Source of the DNA: an uncultured Verrucomicrobia subdivision 3 bacterium
Lineage (GTDB): Bacteria > Verrucomicrobiota > Verrucomicrobiia > Limisphaerales > UBA11358
NCBI GenBank assembly: GCA_903875465.1
Contig: CAIQWB010000122.1
Span: forward strand, 62,001 to 126,000
Length of the DNA: 64,000 nt
Direction of reading: 5' to 3'
The position numbers were made by a program, and so were the translations under genes. Within the stretch, counting starts at the first letter, position 1. Every line of letters starts with the position of its first letter. Shown here piece by piece: positions 17,255 through 28,463 of the stretch. The notes under the pieces were generated by a model. It was given only the letters and a program-made list of their open reading frames with translations. It searched no databases and had not been told where the DNA came from.

Positions 17255-18480
17255 AGCCCCACCCGCCCGCCGCCGGCGCCGCTGATATTTTGGTGGTGGA
17301 TGACACCCCCGCCAACCTGCATCTGCTCGGCAGCATGCTCGGCAAATTCGGCTATTCCATCCGGCCGGCCAGCACCGGCAGCCTGGCCTTGCGGGCGGCG
17401 CAGCGGCAGCCCCCGGACCTGATTCTGCTCGATGTCATGATGCCCGAGATGGATGGCTATGAGGTTTGCCTGCAACTCAAGGCCGATGCCCGCTTGAAGG
17501 ATATCCCCGTGATCTTTATCAGTGCGCTCGGGGGGGTGGATGACAAGGTCAAAGCCTTTCAATTCGGGGGCGTGGATTACATCACCAAGCCCTTTCATGC
17601 CGAGGAGGTGCGGGTGCGCGTCAGCACCCACTTGGAAATGCGCCGGCAGCAACTCGCAGCCGGCCGTAAAAGTGACGCCCTGGCCCTGTTGGTAAATCTG
17701 CGCACCCGCCAACTGGCGGAAACCAATGAGAAATTCGCTGCGCTGGACCAGGGCCAAAGCCAGTTGACCGCCCAGCGAGGGCAGTTGGACAGTGCGAAAC
17801 AACAGTTTTTGCGCTTTATCGCCCACGAACTGCGCACCCCGCTGAATGGTCTGCTCGGGGCGGCCGATCTGGCGTTGGCCGAGCTGGTCAGCGGCCCGCC
17901 GACGGCGGAAATTAAAAAGTTGTTTGAAGAGTCCCGGCAGCGCCTGCTGCTGTTCATGGAAGATGCCTTGCTCCTCTCCCATGCGGAGGCTGAGGGCGGG
18001 CCGGTCGCGGTCAGTCCCTTGGATGCGGTGCTGGCCACGGCGGTGCAGGAATGCCGCGATACCGCCGCCGTCAATGACCTGCGCCTGGGGCCCCCGCCGC
18101 AGGGGCTGGGGAGGGTGCGGGGCGATGCCTATTTTCTCACCCGTGCCATCCTCCGCCTGCTGGAAACGGGCATTAAATTTTGCTCGCCCGGCGGTGAATT
18201 GACCCTGGCCGCCACGCCCTTGGCCCACGAGGTGGTCCTGGTGATTCGAGCCTCGGGCCATACGGTGCCCGAACGCTTTTTACCAGGCTTTTTCGCGCCC
18301 ATGGCCAATGGCGGCGCCGTCACCCCCCGGGGCGATTTGGGCTTGTCACCCGCCGTGGCCAGCCAGATTATCCTCCGGGTGGGCGGCGCGGTCGCGATTC
18401 AGAATACGGTGCCTGGGGGCGTGGAAATCGTGGCGCGGTTGCCCCGGGGGACGGGGGAAATGCCGCCGGCAGCGGGTTGA
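17251..18480 (+). CDS. Response regulator fused to a degenerate histidine kinase (REC-HisKA-pseudoHATPase)
   Basis: A 409-aa cytoplasmic protein with an N-terminal receiver (ILVVDDTPANLHLLG; Asp61 in LILLDVMMPEMDG; Lys in VDYITKPFHAEEV). A coiled-coil segment (~145-180) leads to a HisKA helix with an intact H-box FIAHELRTPLNG (His192). The C-terminal ATPase region keeps the fold pattern but the N-box reads RAILRLLETGIKFC, lacking the Mg/ATP-binding asparagines, and the G1 box reads RASGHTVPE, lacking the aspartate. It should therefore not bind ATP normally and may act as a phosphotransfer or dimerisation partner of the adjacent kinases. It overlaps the upstream stop and directly abuts the downstream ATG. 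Confidence 0.85.
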   Translation: MKPHPPAAGAADILVVDDTPANLHLLGSMLGKFGYSIRPASTGSLALRAAQRQPPDLILLDVMMPEMDGYEVCLQLKADARLKDIPVIFISALGGVDDKVKAFQFGGVDYITKPFHAEEVRVRVSTHLEMRRQQLAAGRKSDALALLVNLRTRQLAETNEKFAALDQGQSQLTAQRGQLDSAKQQFLRFIAHELRTPLNGLLGAADLALAELVSGPPTAEIKKLFEESRQRLLLFMEDALLLSHAEAEGGPVAVSPLDAVLATAVQECRDTAAVNDLRLGPPPQGLGRVRGDAYFLTRAILRLLETGIKFCSPGGELTLAATPLAHEVVLVIRASGHTVPERFLPGFFAPMANGGAVTPRGDLGLSPAVASQIILRVGGAVAIQNTVPGGVEIVARLPRGTGEMPPAAG

Positions 18481-21400
18481 ATGAAGCCATTTGCCAACCA
18501 AGCTAGCCAGCTCCGGGCAGCTAAAAAAGCGGCCGCTGGGGAACTGCGCCGCGCCGCAGCGGAGCTGGCCGCCCGCCGGGACGAATACCAGGAGTTATTT
18601 GCCGAGGCCCCGGTGGCATATGTGACGCTCCACCGCGACGGGACGATCGATAAAATTAATCTGGCGGCCGCCCGGTTGCTGCGCGAGGCGGCCAGCCAGG
18701 TGGCCGGCCAGCCCTTGGTCGGGCTGGTTCAACCGGAAGATCAGGACGCCTTCCACCAATTTCTCGTGACGGTGTTTGCCGCCGAGGCGAACCAGCAATG
18801 CCACTTGACGCTCTCACCCCGGAGCGGCCCGCCGCTCGCGGTCTGGCTGGAAGCCCGGCGCGCTGCCTCCGGTGACCGCTGCCGGTTACTGCTGCACGAA
18901 GTCACCGCGCGCACCCGCTCCGAGCAGGCCCTCTTCGCCGCCCAGGAAAACCTGCTCACCCTCATTAATATGCTGCCGGACAATGTCATTCTCAAGGATG
19001 GCGCCGGCCGCTGGCTAGTGGCCAATCCCCCGGCCCGGGAATTTTTCCAGCTTCAGGGCGTGCCCTGGTTCGGGCGTACCGACGCCGAGCTGGCGCAGGC
19101 CATCCCCGCCCTCCAGGGTCTGTTTGCGGCCTGCACCCGCAGCGATGCCACCGGCTGGGCGGCGGGGGACATGACCCTGGTCACGGAACGCGGCCCCGGG
19201 CCGGATGGCGGGCTGCAGGAACATGAAGTCCACAAGGTGCCGTTATTTAATCCGGATGGCAGCCGGCGCGCCCTGCTGGTGGTGGGGCGGGATGTGACGG
19301 CCCGGCGGCGGTTGGAAGCCGCCTTGAAAATGTCCGAGCTCATGGCCAGCCAGAGCCGGGATGCCCTGCTGCTGGTCCGCGCCGCTGATGGTCGCATTTG
19401 CTCCGCCAACCAGGCCGCCGTGGCGTTGTATGGGTACCCGCTCGAGGAACTCTTGGAATTAACCGTCTATGAATTGCGGGCTGGCGGCAACCCGTCCGAG
19501 GTCGTCCGGCAACTGGCCGATGCCCAGGTGCGCGGCCTGCAGTTTGAAACCATCCACCGTTGCCAGGATGGTCGCTGCCTTCCCGTGGAAGTCAGCTCGC
19601 GCGGGGTCAGCTTCGATGGCGAGGCCTATTTGGTGAGCGCCATCCGCGACATTACCGCCCGGCAGGCGGCCGATCTCCAAATGCGGCTCCTCGAACAGTC
19701 CATGGCCGCCGCCGCCAATGCGATTTTTCTGGTCGACCGAACGGGTTCCATTTTCTGGGTCAATGCGGCCTTTATCCGGCTCACTGGTTATTCCCGCGAA
19801 GAGGTGCTGGGCCAAAGCCCGCAGTTGCTGAAATCGGGCCGGCAGGTGGCGGAATATTACCAGGAAATGTGGCGGACCATCCTGGCCGGGAAGGTCTGGC
19901 AGCAGGAAATCATCAACCGCCGCAAGGATGGCACCCTGTTTCACGGCGCGGAAACCATCACCCCGGTCCTGGGGGAGGCGGGCCAGCCCGGGCATTACAT
20001 CGGCGTGCTGGAAGACATTACCGCACGCGTGCAGGCGGAGGCAGAATTAAAGTTGCGCGAGAACCGGCTCCGCACCTGGTTTGAAATGCCGCTGGGCGGC
20101 ATTGCCATCTGTTCGCCGGAACGGGGCGTCCTCCAGGTCAATGACCATCTGTGTGCCATGCTGGGTTATTCCCGCGCCGAGCTCTTGGGCATGACCTGGG
20201 CCCAGGTCACCCACGAGGAGGACCATGGGGTCACGGAAAACCACCTGGCCAAAGTGATGCAGGGCCAGGCCGAAGGGTATGCTCTGGAAAAGCGTTATCG
20301 CCGCAAGAATGGGGAGTATTTCCCCGTGGAGCTGGTGGTCCGCTGCTCCCGGCAGCCGGATGGCCGCCCGGATTATTTGGTGGCCCTCATCCAGGACATC
20401 ACTTCCCGCAAGCAGGCGGAGGCGGAGCTCAAGGCCAGCGAGCGCCGCCTGCGTGCCTGGTTTGAAATGCCCCTGGGCGGCATTGCCATCTTTTCCGTGG
20501 AAATGGGCTTCCTGCAGGTCAATGACCGCCTGTGTGAAATGGTGGGGTACACCCGTGCCGAAATAATGGGTATGCGCTTGTCGCAACTCACCCAGCCGGG
20601 CGACCAGGCGGTCACGGAAAGGCATTTGGCGCGCATCCAGCGGGGGGAGTCGGATGGCTACTCCATGGAGAAACTGTATCGCCGCAAAAACGGCGGGCTG
20701 TTCCCGGTGGAGGTCGTGGTCCGCTGCTCGCGCAAGGCGGATGGCGGGGTGGATTTTATGGTGGGCCTGGTCCAGGACATCACCGCGCGCAAACAGGCGG
20801 AGGCGGAATTAAAAGCCAGTGAGGGCCGGCTGCGCACTTGGTTCGAAATGCCCTTGGGTGGCATGATCATCAGCACCCTGGCCCGCGGTTTCGATCAGGT
20901 GAATGACCGCTTCTGCGAAATGCTCGGGTACACCCGGGCCGAGCTTCATACCCTCACCTGGACCCAGCTCACCCATCCGGAGGACCTGCCGGCCAATGAA
21001 GCCTGCCTTGCGCAGGTGCTGCGTGGCGAAACCGATGGCTACACCATCGAGAAACGTTATCTCCGGAAAAATGGTGGGTATTTGATGACGGAATTAGTGG
21101 TGCGCTGCGCGCGGACCGCCGCTGGCCAGCCGGATTATTTCGTGGCCCTGGTCCAGGACATTTCCGCGCGCAAGCAGGCGGAACAGGAGCTCATCAAGGC
21201 GCGCGATTTTCATCTGCACTTGCTGAATCATGCCCCGGCCTTGATCTGGCGGGCGGACACCACCGCCAAGTGTGACTGGTTTAACGCCACCTGGCTGGCG
21301 TTCACCGGCCGGCGGCGGGAGCAGGAATTGGGGGATGGCTGGGCCGAGGGGGTGCACCCCGATGACCTCGCCAGGTGCGTGCAGCAGTATCTGGCGCATT

Positions 21401-23790
21401 TCGCCCGGCAGGAGGCGTTCACGCTGGAATACCGCTTGCGCCGCCACGACGGGGTGTACCGGTGGATCGCCGATTTCGGCCAGCCCATGCAACGGCCCAA
21501 CGGGGACTTCGGCGGCTACATTGGCTATTGCTATGACATCCACGAAACCAAGCTGGCCAAGGACTTGCTCGAAGAACGCGTGGCCGAGCGCACGCGTGAG
21601 CTGGCGCTGCTGGCGGAGGTAATTGAACACACCACGGTGCCTTTCGCCTTGGGCACTCACGATGGCCGGCTGTTGACGGTCAATCGGGCGTTTGAAGAGT
21701 TGTTGGGTTATACCCGCGCGGAATTGCTCACCAACCCGAACCTCCGGCGCGAGCCGTTGACCCCGCCCGAATGGCATGCCCTCCAGATCGCCCACCTCGC
21801 AGCCGCCCGGCGCACCGGCCAGCCGGTCCGTTACGAGAAGGAATTTATCCGGTCGGATGGCACCCGTGTGCCAGTGGAGCTGTTTGTCCAGCCCGTCTAC
21901 GACCCCGCGGGCGGGTTCCAGCATTTCCGGTTGTTTGTCACCGATATCCGGGAGCGGAAGGCGCTGGCCAACCGGCTGGCGGCCCACGCCGCCGAGATTG
22001 AGCAGCTCTACAACCGGGCCCCCTGTGGCTACCACAGCCTGAACCACCGCGGCGAATTCGTGCGCGTCAACGATACGGAACTCGCCTGGCTGGGCTACTC
22101 GCGCGAAGAACTCATCGGCCGGAGTCTCACTGAATTCCTGCCCCCCCAGAGTCTCGAGTGTTTCTTGCAGCATTTCATCGGGTTTAACCACGCCGAAACC
22201 CACGGCAATTTTGACCTGGACCTGCGCCGCAAGGACGGCACCATTCTGCCGGTGGTCATGAACGCCCTGGCCGTCCGGGATGCGGCGGGCAATTTGCTCG
22301 AGACACGCACCACGGTCTTTGACAACACCGAGCGCAAGCGCGCCGCCCAGGCGCTGGAGTCGGCGTCGCAGGCGGCCCGCGCCGCCAGCCGGGCCAAGAG
22401 CGAAATCCTCGCCAACATGTCCCATGAGATTCGCACGCCGCTCAACGCCATCCTGGGCTTCAGCCATTTGTTGCAGCAGGACCAGTCGCTCTCCGCGACC
22501 GCCCAGGACAAGTTGAAAATCATCTGCAGCAGCGGCGATCATCTGCTGGCCATTCTCAATGATATTCTGGATTTGGCGAAGATCGAAGCCGGCCGGATGG
22601 TGGTGCAGCCCGTGGAGTTTAACTGCGCCGACCTGGCCGCCGAGACGGTCGAATTATTCCGGCCGCCGGCCGATTTGAAACAGTTGTCCCTGGAGCTGGT
22701 CCTGGGCGCCGCCCTGCCGGACCGGGTGCGCGCGGATGCGGAAAAAATCCGGCGAGTGCTGGCCAACTTGATCGGGAACGCGGTGAAATTTACCAAAAGC
22801 GGGGGGGTTGAAGTGACCGTGGCGGTCGCCCGCGCCCATCCGGGGGAACCGGGCGGCTTGCGCGTGGCGGTGCAGGACACCGGGCCGGGGCTGGCCCCGG
22901 CGGAACTCTGCCGGCTCTTTCAAAAGTTTGAACAGACCAGCACTGGCCGGGCCGCCCAGACCGGCACCGGCCTGGGCCTGGCCCTCAGCCAGGAGTATGC
23001 GCGTCTGTTGGGGGGCGAGATCACGGTGGCCAGTGAGGTGGGCCGGGGCAGCACGTTTGTCTTCACCGTGCCCCTGTTGCCGCTCCTCGTCGCCGGGCCG
23101 GCGCGGCCGCTCTACAAGCTGGCCGGGCACCGGCTCCCGCCGGGCGCGGCCGAGCGCCGGGTCCTCGTGGTGGATGACCTGGCGGACAACCGGAATTTTT
23201 TATGTGAGCTGTTGCAACGCGCCGGTTTCTCGGTGCAGCCCGCCGTGGGCGGGGCCGCTGCCCTGGCGCTGGCGGCTGCCTGGCGGCCCCACCTGGTGCT
23301 CATGGATACCCGCATGCCGGACATGGATGGCTTGGAGACGATGCTCCGGCTGCGGGCCGCCCCGGAGCAGGCCGGGCTGAAAATCATCAGTCTCACCGCC
23401 CTCGCCTACGCTGAAGACCGCGCGGCCGCCCTGGCGGCCGGCGCGGATGATTTTTTGGCGAAACCCGTGAAGCCATTGGAATTGCTGGAGAAAATCGGGC
23501 AGCAGCTGGAGCTGGTTTATGCCCCGGAAAACCCGCCCCCGCCCCGCCCCGCCCCGCGCGCGGATACGGTGGCCGCGCTGGCCCGCCAGCCAGCCGGCTG
23601 GCGCAACCAGTTGGCGGACGCCGTCAGCCTGGCCAATTTTAATGCCGTCACCCAACAGCTTGACACCCTCCGGTCCGGCCACCCGGACCTGGCCCAAAGC
23701 CTGGACCAGCTCGCCAGCCAGTTTGACGCCGACAACCTGCTCAAGTTGCTTGCCGATGCGGCGGCCCTGGCCTTAAAAAGCCCTGACTAA
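18481..23790 (+). CDS. Multi-PAS hybrid sensor histidine kinase (about ten PAS domains, HisKA, HATPase, REC)
   Basis: A 1769-aa kinase with no obvious membrane segment, so probably cytoplasmic. About ten PAS/PAC units run from ~40 to ~1285, recognisable by repeats such as VNAAFIRLTGYSREEVLGQS and terminal DITARKQAEAEL linkers. The fifth to seventh units are tandem duplicates of exactly 127 residues. The kinase core follows: H-box MSHEIRTPLNAILG (His1315), N-box NLIGNAVKFT, G1 VQDTGPGLAP and G2 GTGLGLALSQ, all intact. A C-terminal receiver has Asp1609 in LVLMDTRMPDMDG, and the last ~80 residues are helical without a clear HPt histidine motif. The ligands of the PAS domains are unknown. It abuts the preceding gene (TGA-ATG), and the next follows by five bases. 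Confidence 0.93.
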   Translation: MKPFANQASQLRAAKKAAAGELRRAAAELAARRDEYQELFAEAPVAYVTLHRDGTIDKINLAAARLLREAASQVAGQPLVGLVQPEDQDAFHQFLVTVFAAEANQQCHLTLSPRSGPPLAVWLEARRAASGDRCRLLLHEVTARTRSEQALFAAQENLLTLINMLPDNVILKDGAGRWLVANPPAREFFQLQGVPWFGRTDAELAQAIPALQGLFAACTRSDATGWAAGDMTLVTERGPGPDGGLQEHEVHKVPLFNPDGSRRALLVVGRDVTARRRLEAALKMSELMASQSRDALLLVRAADGRICSANQAAVALYGYPLEELLELTVYELRAGGNPSEVVRQLADAQVRGLQFETIHRCQDGRCLPVEVSSRGVSFDGEAYLVSAIRDITARQAADLQMRLLEQSMAAAANAIFLVDRTGSIFWVNAAFIRLTGYSREEVLGQSPQLLKSGRQVAEYYQEMWRTILAGKVWQQEIINRRKDGTLFHGAETITPVLGEAGQPGHYIGVLEDITARVQAEAELKLRENRLRTWFEMPLGGIAICSPERGVLQVNDHLCAMLGYSRAELLGMTWAQVTHEEDHGVTENHLAKVMQGQAEGYALEKRYRRKNGEYFPVELVVRCSRQPDGRPDYLVALIQDITSRKQAEAELKASERRLRAWFEMPLGGIAIFSVEMGFLQVNDRLCEMVGYTRAEIMGMRLSQLTQPGDQAVTERHLARIQRGESDGYSMEKLYRRKNGGLFPVEVVVRCSRKADGGVDFMVGLVQDITARKQAEAELKASEGRLRTWFEMPLGGMIISTLARGFDQVNDRFCEMLGYTRAELHTLTWTQLTHPEDLPANEACLAQVLRGETDGYTIEKRYLRKNGGYLMTELVVRCARTAAGQPDYFVALVQDISARKQAEQELIKARDFHLHLLNHAPALIWRADTTAKCDWFNATWLAFTGRRREQELGDGWAEGVHPDDLARCVQQYLAHFARQEAFTLEYRLRRHDGVYRWIADFGQPMQRPNGDFGGYIGYCYDIHETKLAKDLLEERVAERTRELALLAEVIEHTTVPFALGTHDGRLLTVNRAFEELLGYTRAELLTNPNLRREPLTPPEWHALQIAHLAAARRTGQPVRYEKEFIRSDGTRVPVELFVQPVYDPAGGFQHFRLFVTDIRERKALANRLAAHAAEIEQLYNRAPCGYHSLNHRGEFVRVNDTELAWLGYSREELIGRSLTEFLPPQSLECFLQHFIGFNHAETHGNFDLDLRRKDGTILPVVMNALAVRDAAGNLLETRTTVFDNTERKRAAQALESASQAARAASRAKSEILANMSHEIRTPLNAILGFSHLLQQDQSLSATAQDKLKIICSSGDHLLAILNDILDLAKIEAGRMVVQPVEFNCADLAAETVELFRPPADLKQLSLELVLGAALPDRVRADAEKIRRVLANLIGNAVKFTKSGGVEVTVAVARAHPGEPGGLRVAVQDTGPGLAPAELCRLFQKFEQTSTGRAAQTGTGLGLALSQEYARLLGGEITVASEVGRGSTFVFTVPLLPLLVAGPARPLYKLAGHRLPPGAAERRVLVVDDLADNRNFLCELLQRAGFSVQPAVGGAAALALAAAWRPHLVLMDTRMPDMDGLETMLRLRAAPEQAGLKIISLTALAYAEDRAAALAAGADDFLAKPVKPLELLEKIGQQLELVYAPENPPPPRPAPRADTVAALARQPAGWRNQLADAVSLANFNAVTQQLDTLRSGHPDLAQSLDQLASQFDADNLLKLLADAAALALKSPD
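20035..21177 (+). repeat. Three tandem 381-bp PAS-coding repeats
   Basis: The TGGTTTGAAATGCC-type motif starting each unit recurs at 20077, 20458 and 20839, an exact 381-bp period. Each unit encodes the same 127-residue PAS/PAC domain (WFEMPLGG ... RKNG ... QDITARKQAEAEL) with moderate divergence, so the triplication is real but not recent. Confidence 0.9.
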
Positions 23791-23795
23791 AGACC

Positions 23796-24911
23796 ATGAC
23801 TGAAAAAACTTCCATTTTAATTGTGGACGACCGGCCCGAAAACTTGCGGCTGTTGTCAGCCATGCTGGAGCAGACCGGTTATGCCGTGCGTTCTTCGACC
23901 AGTGCGCTGCGGGCGCTGGCGGTGGCCCGTCGGGAACCGCCCGCCTTGATCTTGCTGGACATGCGCATGCCCGAAATGGACGGGCTGGCTGTGTGCCGGG
24001 AACTCAAGGCGGATCCCGCGCTGCAAGTGATTCCCGTCATTTTCATCAGCGCGCTCGCGGAGACCGAGGATAAAATCAAGGCTTTCCAGGCGGGTGGCAT
24101 TGATTATATTACCAAACCGTTTCAGGAGGCCGAGGTGCTGGCCCGCGTGACCACGCATCTGGCATTACACCGGCAAAAGGCGGAATTGGAAGTCTTTAAC
24201 CAGCGCCTCAAGGAGCTGGAAAGTCTGCGCGACAGCCTCACCCACATGATCGTTCATGACATGCGCGGCCCGCTCTCCGTGATCAATGGGCACCTGGGCA
24301 TGATCCGCCTCTTCGAGTCGGCCAACCTCTCTGGTGAGGTGCGCGACAGCCTGTCCGCCATCCAGGCCGGGACCACGCGGCTAACCCGGATGGTTGCGGA
24401 AATGTTGGTGGTGAGCAAGCTGGAGGCCGGCCTGCTCAACCTCAAGCTGAAACCCCGGAATTTGGTGGCCCTGGCCCGCCAATTGGTGGCGGACCACCAG
24501 GTGGACAGTGACCGGCTGGCTGTGCAAATCAATCTTATGGCCAGCCCGGAGCCATTGACCGTGTCCCTGGATGGTGAATTAATCGAGCGGGTGCTGCAAA
24601 ACCTGCTGGGCAATGCCCTCAAATTTTCGCCCGGTGGCAGTGCCATTGAACTACAACTTGCCGTGGTCGCTGGCCAGGCCCGGGTGGCCGTGCGCGATTT
24701 CGGCCCCGGCATCGCCCCGGAATTTCACCAGAAAGTGTTCGAGAAATTCAGCCAGTTGGAATCGGGAAAAATCCGGCAGGGCTGTGGCCTGGGCCTGGCC
24801 TTCTGCAAGCTGGCCATCGAAGCCCACGGCGGCCGCATCGGCGTGGACAGCCAGCCCGGCCACGGTAGCACCTTCTGGTTCACCCTGCCTGGGGTTGTTA
24901 GAGTTACATAA
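23796..24911 (+). CDS. REC-histidine kinase hybrid
   Basis: A 371-aa soluble protein with a receiver first and a kinase core second. The receiver contains ILIVDDRPENLRLLSAML, Asp55 in LILLDMRMPEMDG and a Lys in IDYITKPFQEAEV. The HisKA motif is MIVHDMRGPLSVI (His154), a less common H-box of the HisKA type. The ATPase domain is intact: N-box NLLGNALKFS, G1 VRDFGPGIAP, G2 GCGLGLAFCK, G3 GSTFWFTLP. As the fourth gene of the operon it may pass phosphate to or from the REC-LytTR regulator. A partial second copy of this gene lies at 15677-15873. A MITE-like element starts 29 bases after its stop. Confidence 0.92.
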   Translation: MTEKTSILIVDDRPENLRLLSAMLEQTGYAVRSSTSALRALAVARREPPALILLDMRMPEMDGLAVCRELKADPALQVIPVIFISALAETEDKIKAFQAGGIDYITKPFQEAEVLARVTTHLALHRQKAELEVFNQRLKELESLRDSLTHMIVHDMRGPLSVINGHLGMIRLFESANLSGEVRDSLSAIQAGTTRLTRMVAEMLVVSKLEAGLLNLKLKPRNLVALARQLVADHQVDSDRLAVQINLMASPEPLTVSLDGELIERVLQNLLGNALKFSPGGSAIELQLAVVAGQARVAVRDFGPGIAPEFHQKVFEKFSQLESGKIRQGCGLGLAFCKLAIEAHGGRIGVDSQPGHGSTFWFTLPGVVRVT

Positions 24912-24939
24912 GTAACTGGTAGTCAATTACTTGAGAAGT

Positions 24940-25222
24940 TAAATGCGGTTCCTCGCTGTTTTCGGTGGCATGCCAATCGAGTTGACCATTTGAGTGGTTG
25001 GGGAATTGCTGCCTCAATCCCAACGGGATTGCGCCCGCCAGCCCAAGGTTGCGAGGCACGAGCTACCTTGGGTATTCCCCTCAACGACCGCCCACCCCAA
25101 CGGGGTTGTGCCCGTTGGCCGGCCCAGCCCCATGACACAACCCCGTTGGGATTCGGCAATCCAACAGCCGACGGCCCAAGCCAACCCGAATTCCACCGAA
25201 ACCAGCGAGGAACCTTAAATGC
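24940..25222. mobile_element. MITE-like element with 22-bp terminal inverted repeats and 8-bp target duplication
   Basis: The element spans 24948-25214 (267 bp). Its ends GGTTCCTCGCTGTTTTCGGTGG (24948-24969) and the inverse complement of 25193-25214 match at 21 of 22 positions. The perfect 8-bp direct repeat TTAAATGC flanks it at 24940-24947 and 25215-25222. Inside are a hairpin CCCAAGGT...ACCTTGGG (25042-25072) and a 15-bp inverted pair (25096-25110 and 25136-25150). No transposase frame. Eight-base duplications fit several IS families, so the parent element is unknown. The rest of the gap, 25223-25400, shows nothing recognisable. Confidence 0.85.
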
Positions 25223-25400
25223 CCCCCCATCTCCGCGGGTCGGCAGCGGGCCCGCAGGCCCCGGTGCGGTTTCGGCCGAAATCTCTCCTGGCGGACCCTT
25301 TCTGCCTCTCCAACCCGGTTAGTCCGTTCCCCAAATCATCTGGAAATGGGCGATTTTATGCTATTTGACGCTATTTTATGATGTTGCCCAAACGCCCCGG

Positions 25401-26423
25401 TCAACCGCACGCCGCCGCCCGGCGGAGCCGGTCCGTGATGCCCGACCATTCCGGGGTTTCCGGGGGCAGTTCCACCAGGATGGTCTCCGCCCCCGCCGCA
25501 TCGCAGCTATGCAGTTCCGCATACAGCGCCCGGGCAAAGGCCTCCGCATCGTGCGGGATTAAATAGACCTGGCCGAAAATCTCCGGGGAGGGCAGGTGGG
25601 TATGCGCCAGCACATGGCAGCGGGCCGGAATTAAATGCCGGGCCGCCACTTGCCGGATTAAATCCGCCTCGTCGGACCAATTCAAGAGCACCAGCCGCGC
25701 TTTCGGGGAATAGTGTTTTTTGAGCATCCCCGGACTCCGCAACGTTTCCCCCGCCGCGCCTGTCCCCGTGCCAGTTTCTGCCACCGGCGAGCCCGTCACC
25801 GCCATGAGGGATTCCGCGTGGATCATGCCCGGCCGCAAAATTCGGGGTGTCGGGCTGGCCAGGTCCAGCACCGTGGATTCAATGCCCACTTGCGATTGCC
25901 CGCCATCCACAATCAGGGAAATCGCGTCCCCCAACTGGGCCTGCACATGCCCCGCGTTGGTGGGAGAAATGCGGTTGGAAAGATTCGCGCTCGGCGCCGC
26001 CAGCGGAAAGCCGCACTCCCGCAGCACCGCCTGAATAAACGGATGACTGGGCCAGCGCAGCCCCACCGTCGGCCCCCCCGCCGTGACAATGTCCGGAATG
26101 GCACCAGAACGCGGCAACACCAGCGTTAACGGCCCCGGCCAGAAGGCGCGGGCCAGGGTCTCCGCCAGTGCCGGCCACGCGGTGACACAAGCTTCGGCCT
26201 GGGCCCGGCTGGCGATGTGCACGATCAGCGGATTCCCCGCCGGCCGCCCCTTCACCGCGAAAATCTTCGCCACCGCCACCGGGTCCAGGGCATTGGCCGC
26301 CAGGCCGTAAACGGTTTCCGTGGGCAGGGCCACAAGTTCGCCGGCCCGCAGGCGTTCGGCCGCGCGTTGGACCGCGTGGTCAAACAGCCGGGCGGTATGG
26401 GTGGACAGGATTTCGGCGCTCAC
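25401..26423 (-). CDS. sua5: Threonylcarbamoyl-AMP synthase (Sua5/YrdC, full-length type)
   Basis: Makes threonylcarbamoyl-AMP from threonine, bicarbonate and ATP, the donor for the t6A37 modification of ANN-decoding tRNAs. The N-terminal YrdC domain has LVALPTETVYGLAANALDP and AVKGRPAGNPLIVHIAS; residues ~215-340 form the extra C-terminal Sua5 domain (LRSPGMLKKHYSPKARL), so this is the long Sua5 form (340 aa), not TsaC. The gene starts only three bases after the ABC permease stop and is the last of a four-gene run. That linkage to an efflux transporter is probably positional, not functional. Confidence 0.93.
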   Translation of the reverse strand: MSAEILSTHTARLFDHAVQRAAERLRAGELVALPTETVYGLAANALDPVAVAKIFAVKGRPAGNPLIVHIASRAQAEACVTAWPALAETLARAFWPGPLTLVLPRSGAIPDIVTAGGPTVGLRWPSHPFIQAVLRECGFPLAAPSANLSNRISPTNAGHVQAQLGDAISLIVDGGQSQVGIESTVLDLASPTPRILRPGMIHAESLMAVTGSPVAETGTGTGAAGETLRSPGMLKKHYSPKARLVLLNWSDEADLIRQVAARHLIPARCHVLAHTHLPSPEIFGQVYLIPHDAEAFARALYAELHSCDAAGAETILVELPPETPEWSGITDRLRRAAACG

Positions 26424-26426
26424 GCC

Positions 26427-27638
<1,212 letters not shown>

Positions 27639-27643
27639 GGGAA

Positions 27644-27671
27644 AATGAAGAATGAAGAATGAAGAATGAAG
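27644..27671. repeat. Four tandem 7-bp repeats (AATGAAG / CTTCATT)
   Basis: A perfect (AATGAAG)4 tract fills the gap between the ABC ATPase stop and the permease start. On the coding strand it reads CTTCATT and occupies the place of the ribosome-binding site. Confidence 0.85.
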
Positions 27672-27675
27672 AAGT

Positions 27676-28440
<765 letters not shown>

Positions 28441-28463
28441 AATGAATAAACAACAGGTTTCGT

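Noticed and set aside
24990-25322. 110-aa plus-strand open frame in the intergenic region
   Set aside because: It is a translation of the MITE-like element and its palindromes (repeated PTGL/ARATLG-type peptide) without ribosome site; treated as non-coding.
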